Origin: Bradyrhizobium sp. Leo170
Lineage (GTDB): Bacteria; Pseudomonadota; Alphaproteobacteria; Rhizobiales; Xanthobacteraceae
Assembly: GCF_004296405.1 (NCBI RefSeq)
Contig: NZ_PSRR01000018.1
Span: 1 to 50,946, forward strand
Direction of reading: 5' to 3'
Length of the DNA: 50,946 bases
Part shown: positions 41,593 to 50,580 of the stretch, piece after piece
How positions within the stretch are numbered: the first letter of the stretch is position 1
How the letters are laid out: the number at the start of each line of letters is the position of its first letter
Translations under genes and position numbers: made by a program
Notes under the pieces: model-generated
The model's input: only the letters and a program-made list of their open reading frames with translations
What the model was told of the DNA's origin: nothing
The model's database searches: none

Positions 41593-43245
41593 TTAATTTG
41601 CCGTCACACTCTTCAGCATCCGCTCCAGCGTCTCCAGCCGGTCGGCCTCGCGCGGCGGCTTGTCCCAGCGCAATCGGTTGATGCGCGGAAAGCGCATCGC
41701 GACGCCGGATTTGTGACGTGGTGAGCGCTGCAGACCCTCGAACGCGACTTCCAGCACCAGCCCCTGGTCCGGCTCGTGCACGACGTGGCGGACGGGTCCG
41801 AATTTCTCGGTGGTGTTGCGGCGGACGAAGCGGTCGATCTGCAACAATTCCTCATCTGTAAAGCCGAAATAGGCCTTGCCGACCGGCACCAGCTCGTCGC
41901 CAGCATCGCCATTGGTCCAGACGCCGAAGGTATAATCAGAATAATAGGACGAGCGCTTGCCGTGGCCGCGCTGCGCATACATCAGGACCGCGTCGATGAT
42001 GTGCGGATCGCGCTTCCACTTCCACCATTGCCCCTTCGGCCGGCCCGGCAGATAGGGCGCATCGCGCCGTTTCAGCATCACGCCCTCGACCGCTTCCGCA
42101 TCGAGCCCCGCGCCGGCGCCGGCCGGATCAGCGCGCGCCGCGGTCAGCGCGGGCCAATCGGCGAAGGGGACGGTCGGCGACAGGTCGATGCGCGGATCGG
42201 CGAGCTTCTTGATGAAGCTTTCCAGATGCGCGCGGCGTTCCTCGAACGGCAGTTCGCGCAGATCGTTCTCGTCGTCGCCGAGCAGATCATAGGCGCGCAG
42301 ATGGATCGGATAATCCTTGATCAGTTTCGGCGACACGACTTTGCGGTTCAGCCGCTGCTGCAGCACGTTGAAGGTCTGCACCCGCCCGTCGCGCAGCACC
42401 AGCAGCTCGCCATCGATCGCGCCAGGCAGATGCAGCGAGGGCAGCAAATCCGGAAAGCTCTTGGTGATGTCTTCGCCGGTCCGCGAATAGAGCCGCGCCT
42501 GCAAGTGCCCGCGCTCGTCGCGGCCGGAGACCGCCTGCACGCGGATGCCGTCCCACTTCCATTCGGCGATGAAATCGGCCGGATCGAGATTCACAAAATC
42601 CGCATCCTCGATCGCATGCGCCAGCATCACCGGGCGGAACGGCGCCGGGTCGCGGTTGACAGGTTTTTCGGCCCGGCCCTCCAGCCAGGCGAACAGATCG
42701 AGATAGGGCGGCGCCAGCCCCGGCCACATCAATTCGATCTCGTGCGGGTCTTTCTCGCCAAGTGCCGCGGCCGCGGTCTTCGCCAGCCGCGCCGAAATCC
42801 CGATCCGCATCGCGCCGGTGACGAGCTTTAGCAGCGCCCAGCGTCCGGTCTCGTCGAGTTCGTCCAGCCAGCGCGCAAGCTGCGTCGGCAGTTCGGTCTT
42901 GCCGAGCGTGCGCAGCCGGGTGACGACCTCGGTCAGTGTCGGGGGCGGGGGATTATTGTGGCCCGCCAGCGCCACTTTCGGCCACATCAGCGCCACCGTT
43001 TCCGAAAGGTCGCCGACGTAGTCATAGGAGAATCCGAACAGCACCGGATCGGTGCGCTCCATGATCAGGTCGCGGATCAGGCCCGGCTTGGCGTGTTTGA
43101 ACGACAGCGCGCCGGTGAGCGCCGCCAGCGCATAGCCGCGGTCGGGATCTTCGGTGTCGCGCAGATAGGCCGTGAGCAGTTTGAGTTTATTGTTGCGGCC
43201 GGGCTCATAGGCGAGGCGATCCAGCAGTTCGGCGAAACGGTTCAT
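41593..43245 (-). CDS. Ligase-associated ATP-dependent DNA ligase
   Basis: A 550-residue ATP-dependent DNA ligase. It has an N-terminal DNA-binding domain (about 1-200), the adenylation domain with nucleophile Lys230 in the KWDG motif, AIDGELLV near 297, and a C-terminal OB-fold domain (about 430-545). It corresponds to the bacterial LigB/LigC-like enzyme that travels with an exonuclease, a DEXH helicase and the PdeM nuclease in the ligase-associated DNA damage response set. The ATG overlaps the exonuclease stop by four bases (ATGA), so the two are coupled. It is presumed to seal breaks after processing by its partners. Confidence 0.94.
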   Translation of the reverse strand: MNRFAELLDRLAYEPGRNNKLKLLTAYLRDTEDPDRGYALAALTGALSFKHAKPGLIRDLIMERTDPVLFGFSYDYVGDLSETVALMWPKVALAGHNNPPPPTLTEVVTRLRTLGKTELPTQLARWLDELDETGRWALLKLVTGAMRIGISARLAKTAAAALGEKDPHEIELMWPGLAPPYLDLFAWLEGRAEKPVNRDPAPFRPVMLAHAIEDADFVNLDPADFIAEWKWDGIRVQAVSGRDERGHLQARLYSRTGEDITKSFPDLLPSLHLPGAIDGELLVLRDGRVQTFNVLQQRLNRKVVSPKLIKDYPIHLRAYDLLGDDENDLRELPFEERRAHLESFIKKLADPRIDLSPTVPFADWPALTAARADPAGAGAGLDAEAVEGVMLKRRDAPYLPGRPKGQWWKWKRDPHIIDAVLMYAQRGHGKRSSYYSDYTFGVWTNGDAGDELVPVGKAYFGFTDEELLQIDRFVRRNTTEKFGPVRHVVHEPDQGLVLEVAFEGLQRSPRHKSGVAMRFPRINRLRWDKPPREADRLETLERMLKSVTAN

Positions 43246-44282
43246 GCCCCGCCTTCCTCGCCCTCGAGCACGGCCTCGGTCTCCTCCTCGTCGCCATAGC
43301 CGACGAGGTCGAGCGGACGCGCGGCAAGACCCTTGGTCTTGCACCAATGCACCAGCGCGTCTTCCTGGCCGTGCGTCACCCACACTTCGCCGGCGCCGGT
43401 TAAGCCGATCGTCGCGGTCAGCCCGTCCCAGTCGGCATGGTCAGAGATCACCAAGGGCAGTTCGACGCCGCGCTGCCGCGCGCGGGCGCGCACTCGCATC
43501 CAGCCCGAGGCAAAGGCCGTGACCGGGTCGAGAAAGCGCCGGGTCCAGATGTCGGAGGTTGCCGTCGGCGGCGCCAGCGTGATGGTGCCGGCAAGCTCGG
43601 CCTTCTTCATGCCGCGAACCGGGCGCAAGTCGCCGAGCGCAATCCCGCGGCTCTCGTAATACCGCGTGATCTTCTCCATCGCGCCATGCAGATAGATCGG
43701 CGCGTCATAGCCGGCCTCGCGGAGCAGCGCGATCACGCGCTGCGCCTTGCCGAGCGAATAGGCGCCGACCAGATGCGCGCGCTCCGGAAACAGCGCCACC
43801 GATGCCAATAGCTTCTTCACCTCGTCCGCCGCATTGCCGTGCCGGAACACCGGCAAGCCGAAGGTCGCCTCCGTGATGAAGACATCGCAGGGCACGATCT
43901 CGAACGGCGCGCAGGTCGGGTCGCGCGCATCCTTGTAGTCGCCGGAGGCGACGATGCAGAGATCCTTGCAGGAGACCGCGATCTGCGCCGAGCCCAGCAC
44001 ATGGCCGGCGGGATGCAATTTCACCTTGATGTCGCCGAGCCTGATCTCCTCGCCGTAACGAACCGCCTGTGTGGAGCCGGCAAAATTGTCGCCATAGCGC
44101 AGCCGCATCATGTCGAGCGTCTCCTGGGTGGCCAGCACCGCGCCATGGCCGGCCCGCGCATGGTCGGAATGGCCATGGGTGATGATCGCGCGCTCGACCG
44201 GGCGGACCGGATCGATATGAAAGCCACCCGGCTTGCAGCAGAGACCGGCGGCAACTGGCATCAGGATGTCTTGGGGACGCAT
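43242..44282 (-). CDS. Ligase-associated DNA damage response exonuclease
   Basis: A 346-residue metallo-beta-lactamase/beta-CASP-fold nuclease. The zinc motif is ITHGHSDHARAGHG near 34-47 (HxHxDH), followed by HPAGHVLGSAQI near 92-103 and VASGDYKDARDP near 111-122. The beta-CASP insert and LPLVISDHADWDGL near 285-298 match the exonuclease of the ligase-associated set, related to SNM1/Artemis-type enzymes. It would trim damaged DNA ends for the coupled ligase downstream. The ATG at 44282 begins right at the conserved region; a longer open frame upstream is an antisense shadow of the methyltransferase gene. Confidence 0.93.
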   Translation of the reverse strand: MRPQDILMPVAAGLCCKPGGFHIDPVRPVERAIITHGHSDHARAGHGAVLATQETLDMMRLRYGDNFAGSTQAVRYGEEIRLGDIKVKLHPAGHVLGSAQIAVSCKDLCIVASGDYKDARDPTCAPFEIVPCDVFITEATFGLPVFRHGNAADEVKKLLASVALFPERAHLVGAYSLGKAQRVIALLREAGYDAPIYLHGAMEKITRYYESRGIALGDLRPVRGMKKAELAGTITLAPPTATSDIWTRRFLDPVTAFASGWMRVRARARQRGVELPLVISDHADWDGLTATIGLTGAGEVWVTHGQEDALVHWCKTKGLAARPLDLVGYGDEEETEAVLEGEEGGA

Positions 44283-44369
44283 GCCGCCTATATAGGCAGT
44301 ATGGTCGCGATGTTTAGCTACCCATGCGCCTCTTGACCCGCGCTTCCATCTCCCGGAAAAAGCGTTGTT

Positions 44370-44400
44370 TTCGGTGCCGGGTCCGAGCCCGGCCATGACG
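44370..44400. repeat. Half copy of a family C repeat
   Basis: GCCGGGTCCGAGCCCGGCCATGACG equals the right half of the family C element at 49776-49865. It lies between the divergent exonuclease and methyltransferase genes. Confidence 0.6.
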
Positions 44401-44417
44401 ATATGGTTCCTTGACGT

Positions 44418-45344
44418 ATGCCTAGACGTCTCTTCCTGTCCTCCGGCGATCTCGTTGCCGACCGCCGCTATGGATTCGCGCGCGACCTGCAAATGCGGGG
44501 CGATCTCGCCGCCGCCGCCGACCTGCTCGAGCAGGCGATCGAGCTCGCACCGCATTTCGTCTCCGCCTGGTTCGTGCTCGGCGAGATCCGACAAAAGCTC
44601 GGCGAACGCGAGGCGGCGATCGCAGCTTTCCGCCGGGCCCGCGATGGCGATCCACAGGACCATCACGGCGCCAGCCTGCATCTGATGCAACTCGGCGCGG
44701 AAGGACTGTCCGACATGCCGAAGGCGTATGTGCAGGCGTTGTTCGATCAATACGCGCCGCGCTTCGACGAGGCCTTGATGCGCGATCTCGGCTATCGCGG
44801 CCCGTCGCTATTGTACCAGGCGGTGCTCTCGGCGCGCGCCGCCGCGAACAAGCCCGCCTCTTTCAAGCGCGGCATCGATCTCGGCTGCGGCACCGGGCTC
44901 GGGGCGGCAGCCTTTGCCAAGAACGTCGATCGCTTCATCGGCATCGACCTGTCGCCGGGCATGATCGAGCAGGCGCGCGCCACGGGCCTCTATGCCAATC
45001 TCGAGGTCCAGGACATGCTGAACGGCCTGCGCGACAAGGATGACGCCAGCGCCGACCTCATCCTCGCGGCCGACGCCATGGTCTATGTCTGCGACCTCGC
45101 ACCCGTGCTGTCCGAGGCCGGGCGTGTGCTCGCATCCGGTGGCGTCGTCGCCTTCACCGCCGAGACGCATGATGGCGAAGGCGTCGTGATTGGCGACGGG
45201 CTGCGTTATGCGCACGGCGAGTCTTACATCGGTGCCGCGATCGAGGCCGCAGGCCTGAACTTATCCGCGCTGCAGCCCGCCTCCACCCGCAACGAAGGCA
45301 AGGTGCCCGTCCCCAGCCTGGTGGTTGTCGCGAGCAAGACGTAA
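44418..45344 (+). CDS. TPR plus SAM-dependent methyltransferase
   Basis: A 308-residue cytosolic protein. Two tetratricopeptide-like helix pairs occupy about residues 20-90 (GDLAAAADLLEQAIELAPHF, WFVLGEIRQKLGEREAAIAA). The class I methyltransferase domain follows, with motif I GIDLGCGTGLGAAAFA near 151-166, the acidic GIDLSPGMIE and a motif IV region ADLILAADAMVYV. This TPR-methyltransferase arrangement is common in alphaproteobacteria without a known substrate; TPRs suggest a protein target. It is divergent from the exonuclease-ligase operon and separates that operon from the helicase-pdeM pair. Confidence 0.88.
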   Translation: MPRRLFLSSGDLVADRRYGFARDLQMRGDLAAAADLLEQAIELAPHFVSAWFVLGEIRQKLGEREAAIAAFRRARDGDPQDHHGASLHLMQLGAEGLSDMPKAYVQALFDQYAPRFDEALMRDLGYRGPSLLYQAVLSARAAANKPASFKRGIDLGCGTGLGAAAFAKNVDRFIGIDLSPGMIEQARATGLYANLEVQDMLNGLRDKDDASADLILAADAMVYVCDLAPVLSEAGRVLASGGVVAFTAETHDGEGVVIGDGLRYAHGESYIGAAIEAAGLNLSALQPASTRNEGKVPVPSLVVVASKT

Positions 45345-45349
45345 GTGCC

Positions 45350-45436
45350 GTAGCCCGGGTGAAGCGAAGCGTAACCCGGGACGGCTCGCAGACGCGGAGG
45401 CAGATGCCGGGTTGCGCTGCGCTCCACCCGCGCTAC
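45350..45436. repeat. Palindromic repeat, family A
   Basis: GTAGCCCGGGTGAAGCGAAG and CTGCGCTCCACCCGCGCTAC bound the element directly after the methyltransferase stop. One base in the right arm departs from the family (CGCGCTAC for CGGGCTAC). Confidence 0.8.
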
Positions 45437-45552
45437 GACATCGGGCAAAACTTGAGTCTACACGCTATCTTTTCCGCGCCGCGGAACTGCTCAAGCGGCA
45501 TTGCGTCGCAAACGCAAAAGTTCGGTATTGCCGAGCCAGGCGGAATCTTGAT

Positions 45553-45586
45553 CATTGTTGTCGTCTAGGGAGAGACAACAACAATG
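45553..45586 (+). promoter_or_regulatory. Stem-loop enclosing the start region of the binding-protein gene
   Basis: CATTGTTGTC (45553-45562) can pair with GACAACAACAATG (45574-45586) apart from a 3-base bulge. The loop holds the ribosome-binding site AGGGAGA and the 3' arm ends in the ATG itself. This layout suggests translational control of the gene. Confidence 0.5.
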
Positions 45587-46810
45587 AAAAAGCAAACTAG
45601 GCGCGAGTTCTGCGCCACCGCCATCAGTGCGTTCGCCGCATCCACCTTGCCCGCGCCCTATGTCTGGGCCGCCGAGAAGAAATATGATCCGGGCGCGAGC
45701 GACACCGAGATCAAGCTCGGCCAGACCGTGCCGCATTCCGGCTCCGGCTCGCTGTACGGCGTGCTCGGGCGCGTCGGCGAAGCCTATTTCCAGATGCTGA
45801 ACGAGAAGGGCGGCATCAATGGGCGCAAGGTCAAATTCTTGACCATGGACGATGCCTATAGCGCGCCGAAATGCGTCGAGGCCACGCGTCGGCTGGTGGA
45901 GCAGGAGGAAGTGCTCGCGCTCTATGGTTCGCTCGGCACCGCGCCGCAGACCGCCGTGCACAAATATCTCAATTCCAAGGGCGTGCCGCAATTGCTGCTG
46001 AACACCGGCGCATCGAAATGGAATGATCCGAAGAATTTCAAATGGACCATGGCTGGCCTGCCGCTCTACCCGACCGAAGCGCGCATTCTGGCCAAGCACG
46101 TCGTCGGCGTGAAGCCGGACGCCAAGGTCGGCATCCTCTACCAGAACGACGATTTCGGCCGCGATTTCCTGGGGCCGTTCAAGAAGGTGTTGGCGGATGC
46201 CGGCGGCAAGGCGCAGGTGATCATGGAGCAGACCTATGATCTCACCGATCCGACCGTCGACTCGCAGCTCATCAATCTCTCGAAATCGGGCGCCGACGTC
46301 TTCTACAACATCACCACTGGCAAGGCGACGTCGCAGTCGATCCGCAAGGTCGCCGAGCTTGGCTGGAAGCCGCTGCATTTGCTCTCGGCGGGCTCGACCG
46401 GCCGCTCGATCCTCAACGCCGCGGGGCTGGAGAACGCCACCGGCATCGTCGCGATCCGCTACGCCAAGGAGGTCGGCGTGCCGCGCTTCGAGAAGGACCC
46501 GGACGTGCTCGCCTTCGAGGAATTGCGGAAGAAATATCTGCCCAATGTCGATCCCGACAACACCATCGCGTTCGCCGGCTACGGCCAGGTCGCGACCATG
46601 GCGGAAATCCTGCGCCGCTGCGGCGACGATCTCACCCGCGCCAATGTGCTGAAGCACGCCACCACGCTCGCCGGCTTCCACTCGCCCTATTTCCTCGACG
46701 GCGTCAATTTCAGCTACACGCCCGAGGACTACACGCCGATGAAGACACTCTACATCTCGATCTTCAACGGCAAGGACTGGGACATCTCCGACAAGCCCGT
46801 GACGGAGTAG
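45584..46810 (+). CDS. ABC transporter substrate-binding protein, LivK type
   Basis: A 408-residue periplasmic binding protein of the branched-chain amino acid (type I) family. The N-terminus is a Tat-like signal (RREFCATAISAFAASTLPAP) with cleavage near VWAAE. The family opening is IKLGQTVPHSGSGSLYGVLG near 45-64, followed by GGINGRKVKFLTMDDAYSAP and the second lobe from about 170 (VGILYQNDDFGRDFLGPFKK). Ligands may be amino acids, urea, amides or aromatic acids. No permease or ATPase genes are adjacent. A stem-loop may cover its start codon. Confidence 0.92.
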   Translation: MKKQTRREFCATAISAFAASTLPAPYVWAAEKKYDPGASDTEIKLGQTVPHSGSGSLYGVLGRVGEAYFQMLNEKGGINGRKVKFLTMDDAYSAPKCVEATRRLVEQEEVLALYGSLGTAPQTAVHKYLNSKGVPQLLLNTGASKWNDPKNFKWTMAGLPLYPTEARILAKHVVGVKPDAKVGILYQNDDFGRDFLGPFKKVLADAGGKAQVIMEQTYDLTDPTVDSQLINLSKSGADVFYNITTGKATSQSIRKVAELGWKPLHLLSAGSTGRSILNAAGLENATGIVAIRYAKEVGVPRFEKDPDVLAFEELRKKYLPNVDPDNTIAFAGYGQVATMAEILRRCGDDLTRANVLKHATTLAGFHSPYFLDGVNFSYTPEDYTPMKTLYISIFNGKDWDISDKPVTE

Positions 46811-46826
46811 GGCGGGGAACTGCTTC

Positions 46827-46990
46827 ATCTCCCTCTCCCCGCCCTTCGCGGGGAGAGGGTTGGGGTGAGGGGCTCTCTCCGCGCAGGCGGTGAGAGACGC
46901 GTGTGCGGAGAGAGCCCCTCACCCGGATTGCTTCGCAATCCGACCTCTCCCCGCGGAAGGGCGGGGCGAGGTGAGGAGAGCGCCCCTCGA
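46827..46990. repeat. Palindromic repeat, CTCCCCGC family (family G)
   Basis: The left half (CTCCCTCTCCCCGCCCTTCG, then GGTGAGGGGCTCTCTCCGC) is answered by the right half (GCGGAGAGAGCCCCTCACCC, then CTCTCCCCGCGGAAGGGCGG). The inverted GGAGAGAGCCCCTCACC stem is nearly perfect. It occupies nearly the whole space between the binding protein and the helicase. Confidence 0.8.
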
Positions 46991-47021
46991 CGAAGCGTCC
47001 TCGAGGGCATAGCTCTACCCT

Positions 47022-49726
47022 GTGCCAGTCCTGACCCAGCCCGTGGCCTCGACCAAGACCGAGCCCCTCCTGCCTCTCCGCTTCCAGAAATGGTTCGCGG
47101 CCCGCGGCTGGTCGCCGCGCGAGCATCAGCTCGCGCTGTTGGCGAAAGCGCGCGAAAACCGTTCTGCGCTGCTGATCGCGCCCACAGGCGCTGGCAAGAC
47201 GCTGGCAGGATTCCTGCCGACGCTCGTGGAACTGAGCGCTGGTGCTCACCTCCCCCTGAAAGGGGGAGGTCGGCGCGTGCAACGCGACGGGTGGGGGGCA
47301 GCCACGAGCACGGAGCAAGCGGCGGACCCCCACCCCATCCCTCCCCCTTTCAGGGGGAGGGAGCTCAAACAGCTCGCAAGTGAAGAGAGCGCAAGACCGA
47401 ACCTCATCTCCACCGGGCGCAGCGTTCGTCGCACCGGCGGCCTCCACACCCTCTACATCTCCCCGCTGAAGGCGCTCGCGGTCGACATCGCGCGCAATCT
47501 GGAAGCGCCGGTCGCCGAGATGGGACTGCCGATCAAGATCGAGACCCGCACCGGTGATACGCCGGTGTCGCGCCGACAGCGGCAGCGGCGTTATCCGCCG
47601 GATATCCTGCTCACCACGCCCGAACAGCTCGCGTTGTTATTGTCATCCGACGACGCGCCGTTCCTGTTCTCCTCCTTGAAGCGCATCGTGCTCGACGAAT
47701 TGCACGCGCTGGTGACCTCCAAGAGAGGTGACCTGTTGTCGCTTGGGCTCGCGCGGCTATGGCGGCTCGCGCCGGAGATGCGCGCGATCGGCCTGTCGGC
47801 GACGGTCGCCGAGCCGGAACAACTCGCGCGCTTCCTGGTGCCGCAGCAACCGGCCACGCAAATCGCCGCTGATGTCGTCACCGCCGGCGGCGCTGCGCCG
47901 CCGATCGTCGAGATGCTGGATACGCGCGAGCGCCTGCCCTGGGCAGGCCACACCGCGCGCCATGCGCTCGGTGAGATCTATGAACTGATCAAGCAGAACA
48001 AGACCACGCTGGTCTTCGTCAACACGCGCAGCCAGGCCGAGATGCTGTTCCAGGATCTCTGGCGCATGAACGACGATGGGCTCGCGATCGCGCTGCATCA
48101 CGGCTCGCTCGACGTCGCACAGCGCCGCAAGGTCGAGGATGCGATGGCGGCCGGCAGGCTGCGCGGCGTGGTCTGTACGTCCTCGCTCGATCTCGGCGTC
48201 GACTGGGGCGACGTCGACCTCGTCATCAATATCGGTGCGCCCAAGGGCTCGTCGCGATTGATGCAGCGCATCGGCCGCGCCAATCACCGTTTCGACGAAG
48301 CCTCGCGTGCCGTGCTGGTGCCGGCCAACCGCTTCGAGGTCCTGGAATGCCGTGTTGCGATCGATGCGATCGCCGAGAATGCGCAGGACACGCCGCCGCT
48401 GCGATCAGGCGCGCTCGACGTGCTGGCGCAGCATGTGCTCGGCTGCGCCTGCGGCGAGCCGTTCCTTGCCGACGAATTGTATGAGGAGGTGCTGACGTCG
48501 GCGCCGTACGCGTCGCTGACGCGGGCCGATTTCGACGACATCGTCGATTTCGTCGCCACCGGCGGCTATGCGCTGAAGACCTATGAACGCTTCGCGCGCA
48601 TCAAGCAGGACAAGCAGGGCCGCTGGCGCGTCGCCAATCCCCGGGTGCGGCAGAGCTACCGTCTCAACGTCGGCACCATCGTCGAGGAAACCATGCTGAA
48701 GGTTCGGCTGGTGCGCTCACGCGCCGGCGGCACCGGCTCGACTGGCGCGCTTGGCCGAGCGGCCGCGTGCTGGGAGAGATCGAGGAAGTCTTCATCGAGG
48801 GCCTCGTGCCCGGCGACACTTTTGTCTTCGGTGGCGAGGTGGTGCGCTACGAGGCGCTGGTCGAAGACCAGGTCTATGTCTCTCGCGCCAATGACAAGGA
48901 TGCCAAGGTGCCGTCCTATATGGGCGGCAAATTCCCGCTCTCCACCTATCTCGCCGAGCGGGTGCGCAAACTGCTCGACGATCGCCGTGCGTGGAATGCG
49001 CTGCCGGATCAGGTCCACGAATGGCTGTCGCTGCAGAAGGATTTTTCCCGTGTGCCCGCGGTGCGCGAGCTCCTGGTCGAAACTTTTCCACGTGGCAACA
49101 AGCATTACCTCGTCTGCTATCCCTTCGAGGGGCGGCTCGCGCACCAGACGCTCGGCATGCTCCTGACGCGGCGGATGGAGCGCGCCCGCACCCGGCCGCT
49201 CGGCTTCATGGCCAATGAATATGCGCTCGCGATCTGGGGGCTAGGCGATCTCTCTTTTCTGATCCGGCACGGCCAGCTCGATCTCAACGCGCTGTTCAAC
49301 CCCGACATGCTCGGCGACGATCTCGAAGCGTGGCTCGCCGAATCGGCGCTGATGAAGCGCACCTTCCGCAATTGCGCCATCATCTCAGGGCTAATCGCGC
49401 GTCGCCATACCGGTGAGGAGAAATCGCGCCGCCAAGTACTGTTCTCGACCGACCTTGTCTATGACGTCCTGCGCAAGCATCAGGCCGATCATGTCCTGTT
49501 GCGCGCGGCGCGTGCCGATGCCGCAACTGGCCTGCTCGATCTGCGCCGGCTCGGCGACATGCTCGCGCGCATCCAGGGGCGAATCACTCATCGGGAACTG
49601 GAGCATGTTTCGCCGCTCGCAGTCCCGGTGATGCTGGAAATCGGCCGCGAGTCAGTTTATGGCGAAGCATCCGACGCGCTATTGGCGGAAGCCGCCGACG
49701 AGCTCGTGAAAGAGGCGATGTCATGA
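47022..49726 (+). pseudogene. Ligase-associated DEXH-box helicase, frameshifted
   Basis: An Lhr-type superfamily 2 helicase belonging to the ligase-associated set. The GTG at 47022 begins RFQKWFAARGWSPREHQLAL; motif I is APTGAGKT near 52-59, motif II LDELHALV near 224, motif III GLSATV near 259 and motif VI QRIGRANHR near 411. Near 48740-48766 the reading frame fails: the first frame reads through to an unrelated tail ending at 49166, while the conserved C-terminal part (GRVLGEIEEVFIEGLVPGDT onward) continues in another frame to 49726. One added base would join them (about 900 codons). A 116-bp palindromic repeat is translated in frame between motifs I and Ia. Either the gene is inactive or there is a base-calling error. 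Confidence 0.85.
47248..47363. repeat. Palindromic element inserted in frame in the helicase gene (family H)
   Basis: CCTCCCCCTGAAAGGGGGAG at 47249-47268 has its exact reverse complement, CTCCCCCTTTCAGGGGGAGG, at 47341-47360, and GGGTGGGGGG and CCCCCACCCC form an inner inverted pair. It encodes about 39 residues (LPLKGGG to PPPFRGR) between helicase motifs I and Ia without any stop. Confidence 0.9.
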
Positions 49727-50559
49727 GACATCGTAGCAATGGAAATGAATTTTCGGGGCGTATCCCTCTCCACACCGTCATGCCCGGGCTTGTCCCGGGC
49801 ATCCATGTCCTTTGCTTCAGCGTGTGTGGAAAGGCGTGGATGGCCGGGACGAGCCCGGCCATGACGGAGCAAGTGGCTCTTACTGCCGACCCTCCAAGTA
49901 CTTTCGAGGTCGCCGGCGTTTCGTTCGCCGCCGATCTCTCCGGCGCTTTGTTCTGGGAAGAGCAGCGCCTGCTCGTCGTCTCCGACCTGCACCTGGAAAA
50001 AGGTTCGAGCTTCGCCACACGCGGCGTGCTGCTCCCGCCTTACGACACCGCGGCGACCCTGGGCGGCCTTGCCGCCGTCGTTGCCCGGCATGACCCGCGC
50101 ATGGTGATTGCGCTCGGCGACAGTTTTCATGACCGGCGCGCGCATGAGCGGATGAGCGCGCAGGATCGCGACGCCATCACCGCGCTGCAGACGCGGCGTG
50201 AGTGGATCTGGATATCGGGCAATCACGATCCGGCCCTGCCGTCCGATCTCGGCGGCATGGTCGCTACCGAAGTCGCGATCGGCCGGATCAGATTCCGCCA
50301 TGAGCCGACCGGCGCCATCGGCGAGATCGCCGGCCATTTGCATCCCAAGGCCCGCGTCTCGACCCGCGGCCGCGCAGTCGAACGCCGCTGCTTCGCCAGC
50401 GACGGCGAACGCGCCGTGATGCCCGCCTTCGGCGCCTACGCCGGCGGCCTCAGCATCCGCGACGCCGCGTTTGCAAAACTGTTCGGTACGCCGGCCTTCA
50501 CCGCGCACCTTCTCGGCGACACCAAGCTGCACACCATCGCCGCTTCCCGCTGTTATTGA
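49723..50559 (+). CDS. pdeM: Ligase-associated DNA damage response endonuclease PdeM
   Basis: A calcineurin-like metallophosphoesterase of the ligase-associated set. The metal sites are VVSDLHLEKG near 86-95, ALGDSFHD near 130-137, SGNHDPALP near 164-172 and GEIAGHLHPKA near 205-215. The ATG at 49723 overlaps the helicase stop by four bases (ATGA). Codons 19-47 are a translated family C repeat (MPGLVPGIHVL, WMAGTSPAMT), and the family's own sequence resumes at about residue 60 (FEVAGVSFAADLSGALFW). An ATG at 49861 inside the repeat's end could also serve, giving a protein of 232 residues. The enzyme should process damaged DNA ends with its helicase partner. Confidence 0.9.
   Translation: MRHRSNGNEFSGRIPLHTVMPGLVPGIHVLCFSVCGKAWMAGTSPAMTEQVALTADPPSTFEVAGVSFAADLSGALFWEEQRLLVVSDLHLEKGSSFATRGVLLPPYDTAATLGGLAAVVARHDPRMVIALGDSFHDRRAHERMSAQDRDAITALQTRREWIWISGNHDPALPSDLGGMVATEVAIGRIRFRHEPTGAIGEIAGHLHPKARVSTRGRAVERRCFASDGERAVMPAFGAYAGGLSIRDAAFAKLFGTPAFTAHLLGDTKLHTIAASRCY
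49776..49865. repeat. Family C repeat within the pdeM frame
   Basis: CGTCATGCCCGGGCTTGTCC at the left faces GGACGAGCCCGGCCATGACG at the right, with GGGCATCCATG and CGTGGATGGCC inside. It keeps the reading frame open and supplies an alternative ATG at 49861. Confidence 0.88.
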
Positions 50560-50580
50560 TTGCTGCCACAAGCGCCGTCC

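Noticed and set aside
39174..41681. 835-codon plus-strand open frame opposite the MATE, MBL-fold and small membrane genes
   Set aside because: It is extremely rich in Arg, Gln, Asp and His, matches no family, and is the antisense of well-supported genes with good ribosome-binding sites. High GC content creates such long antisense frames.
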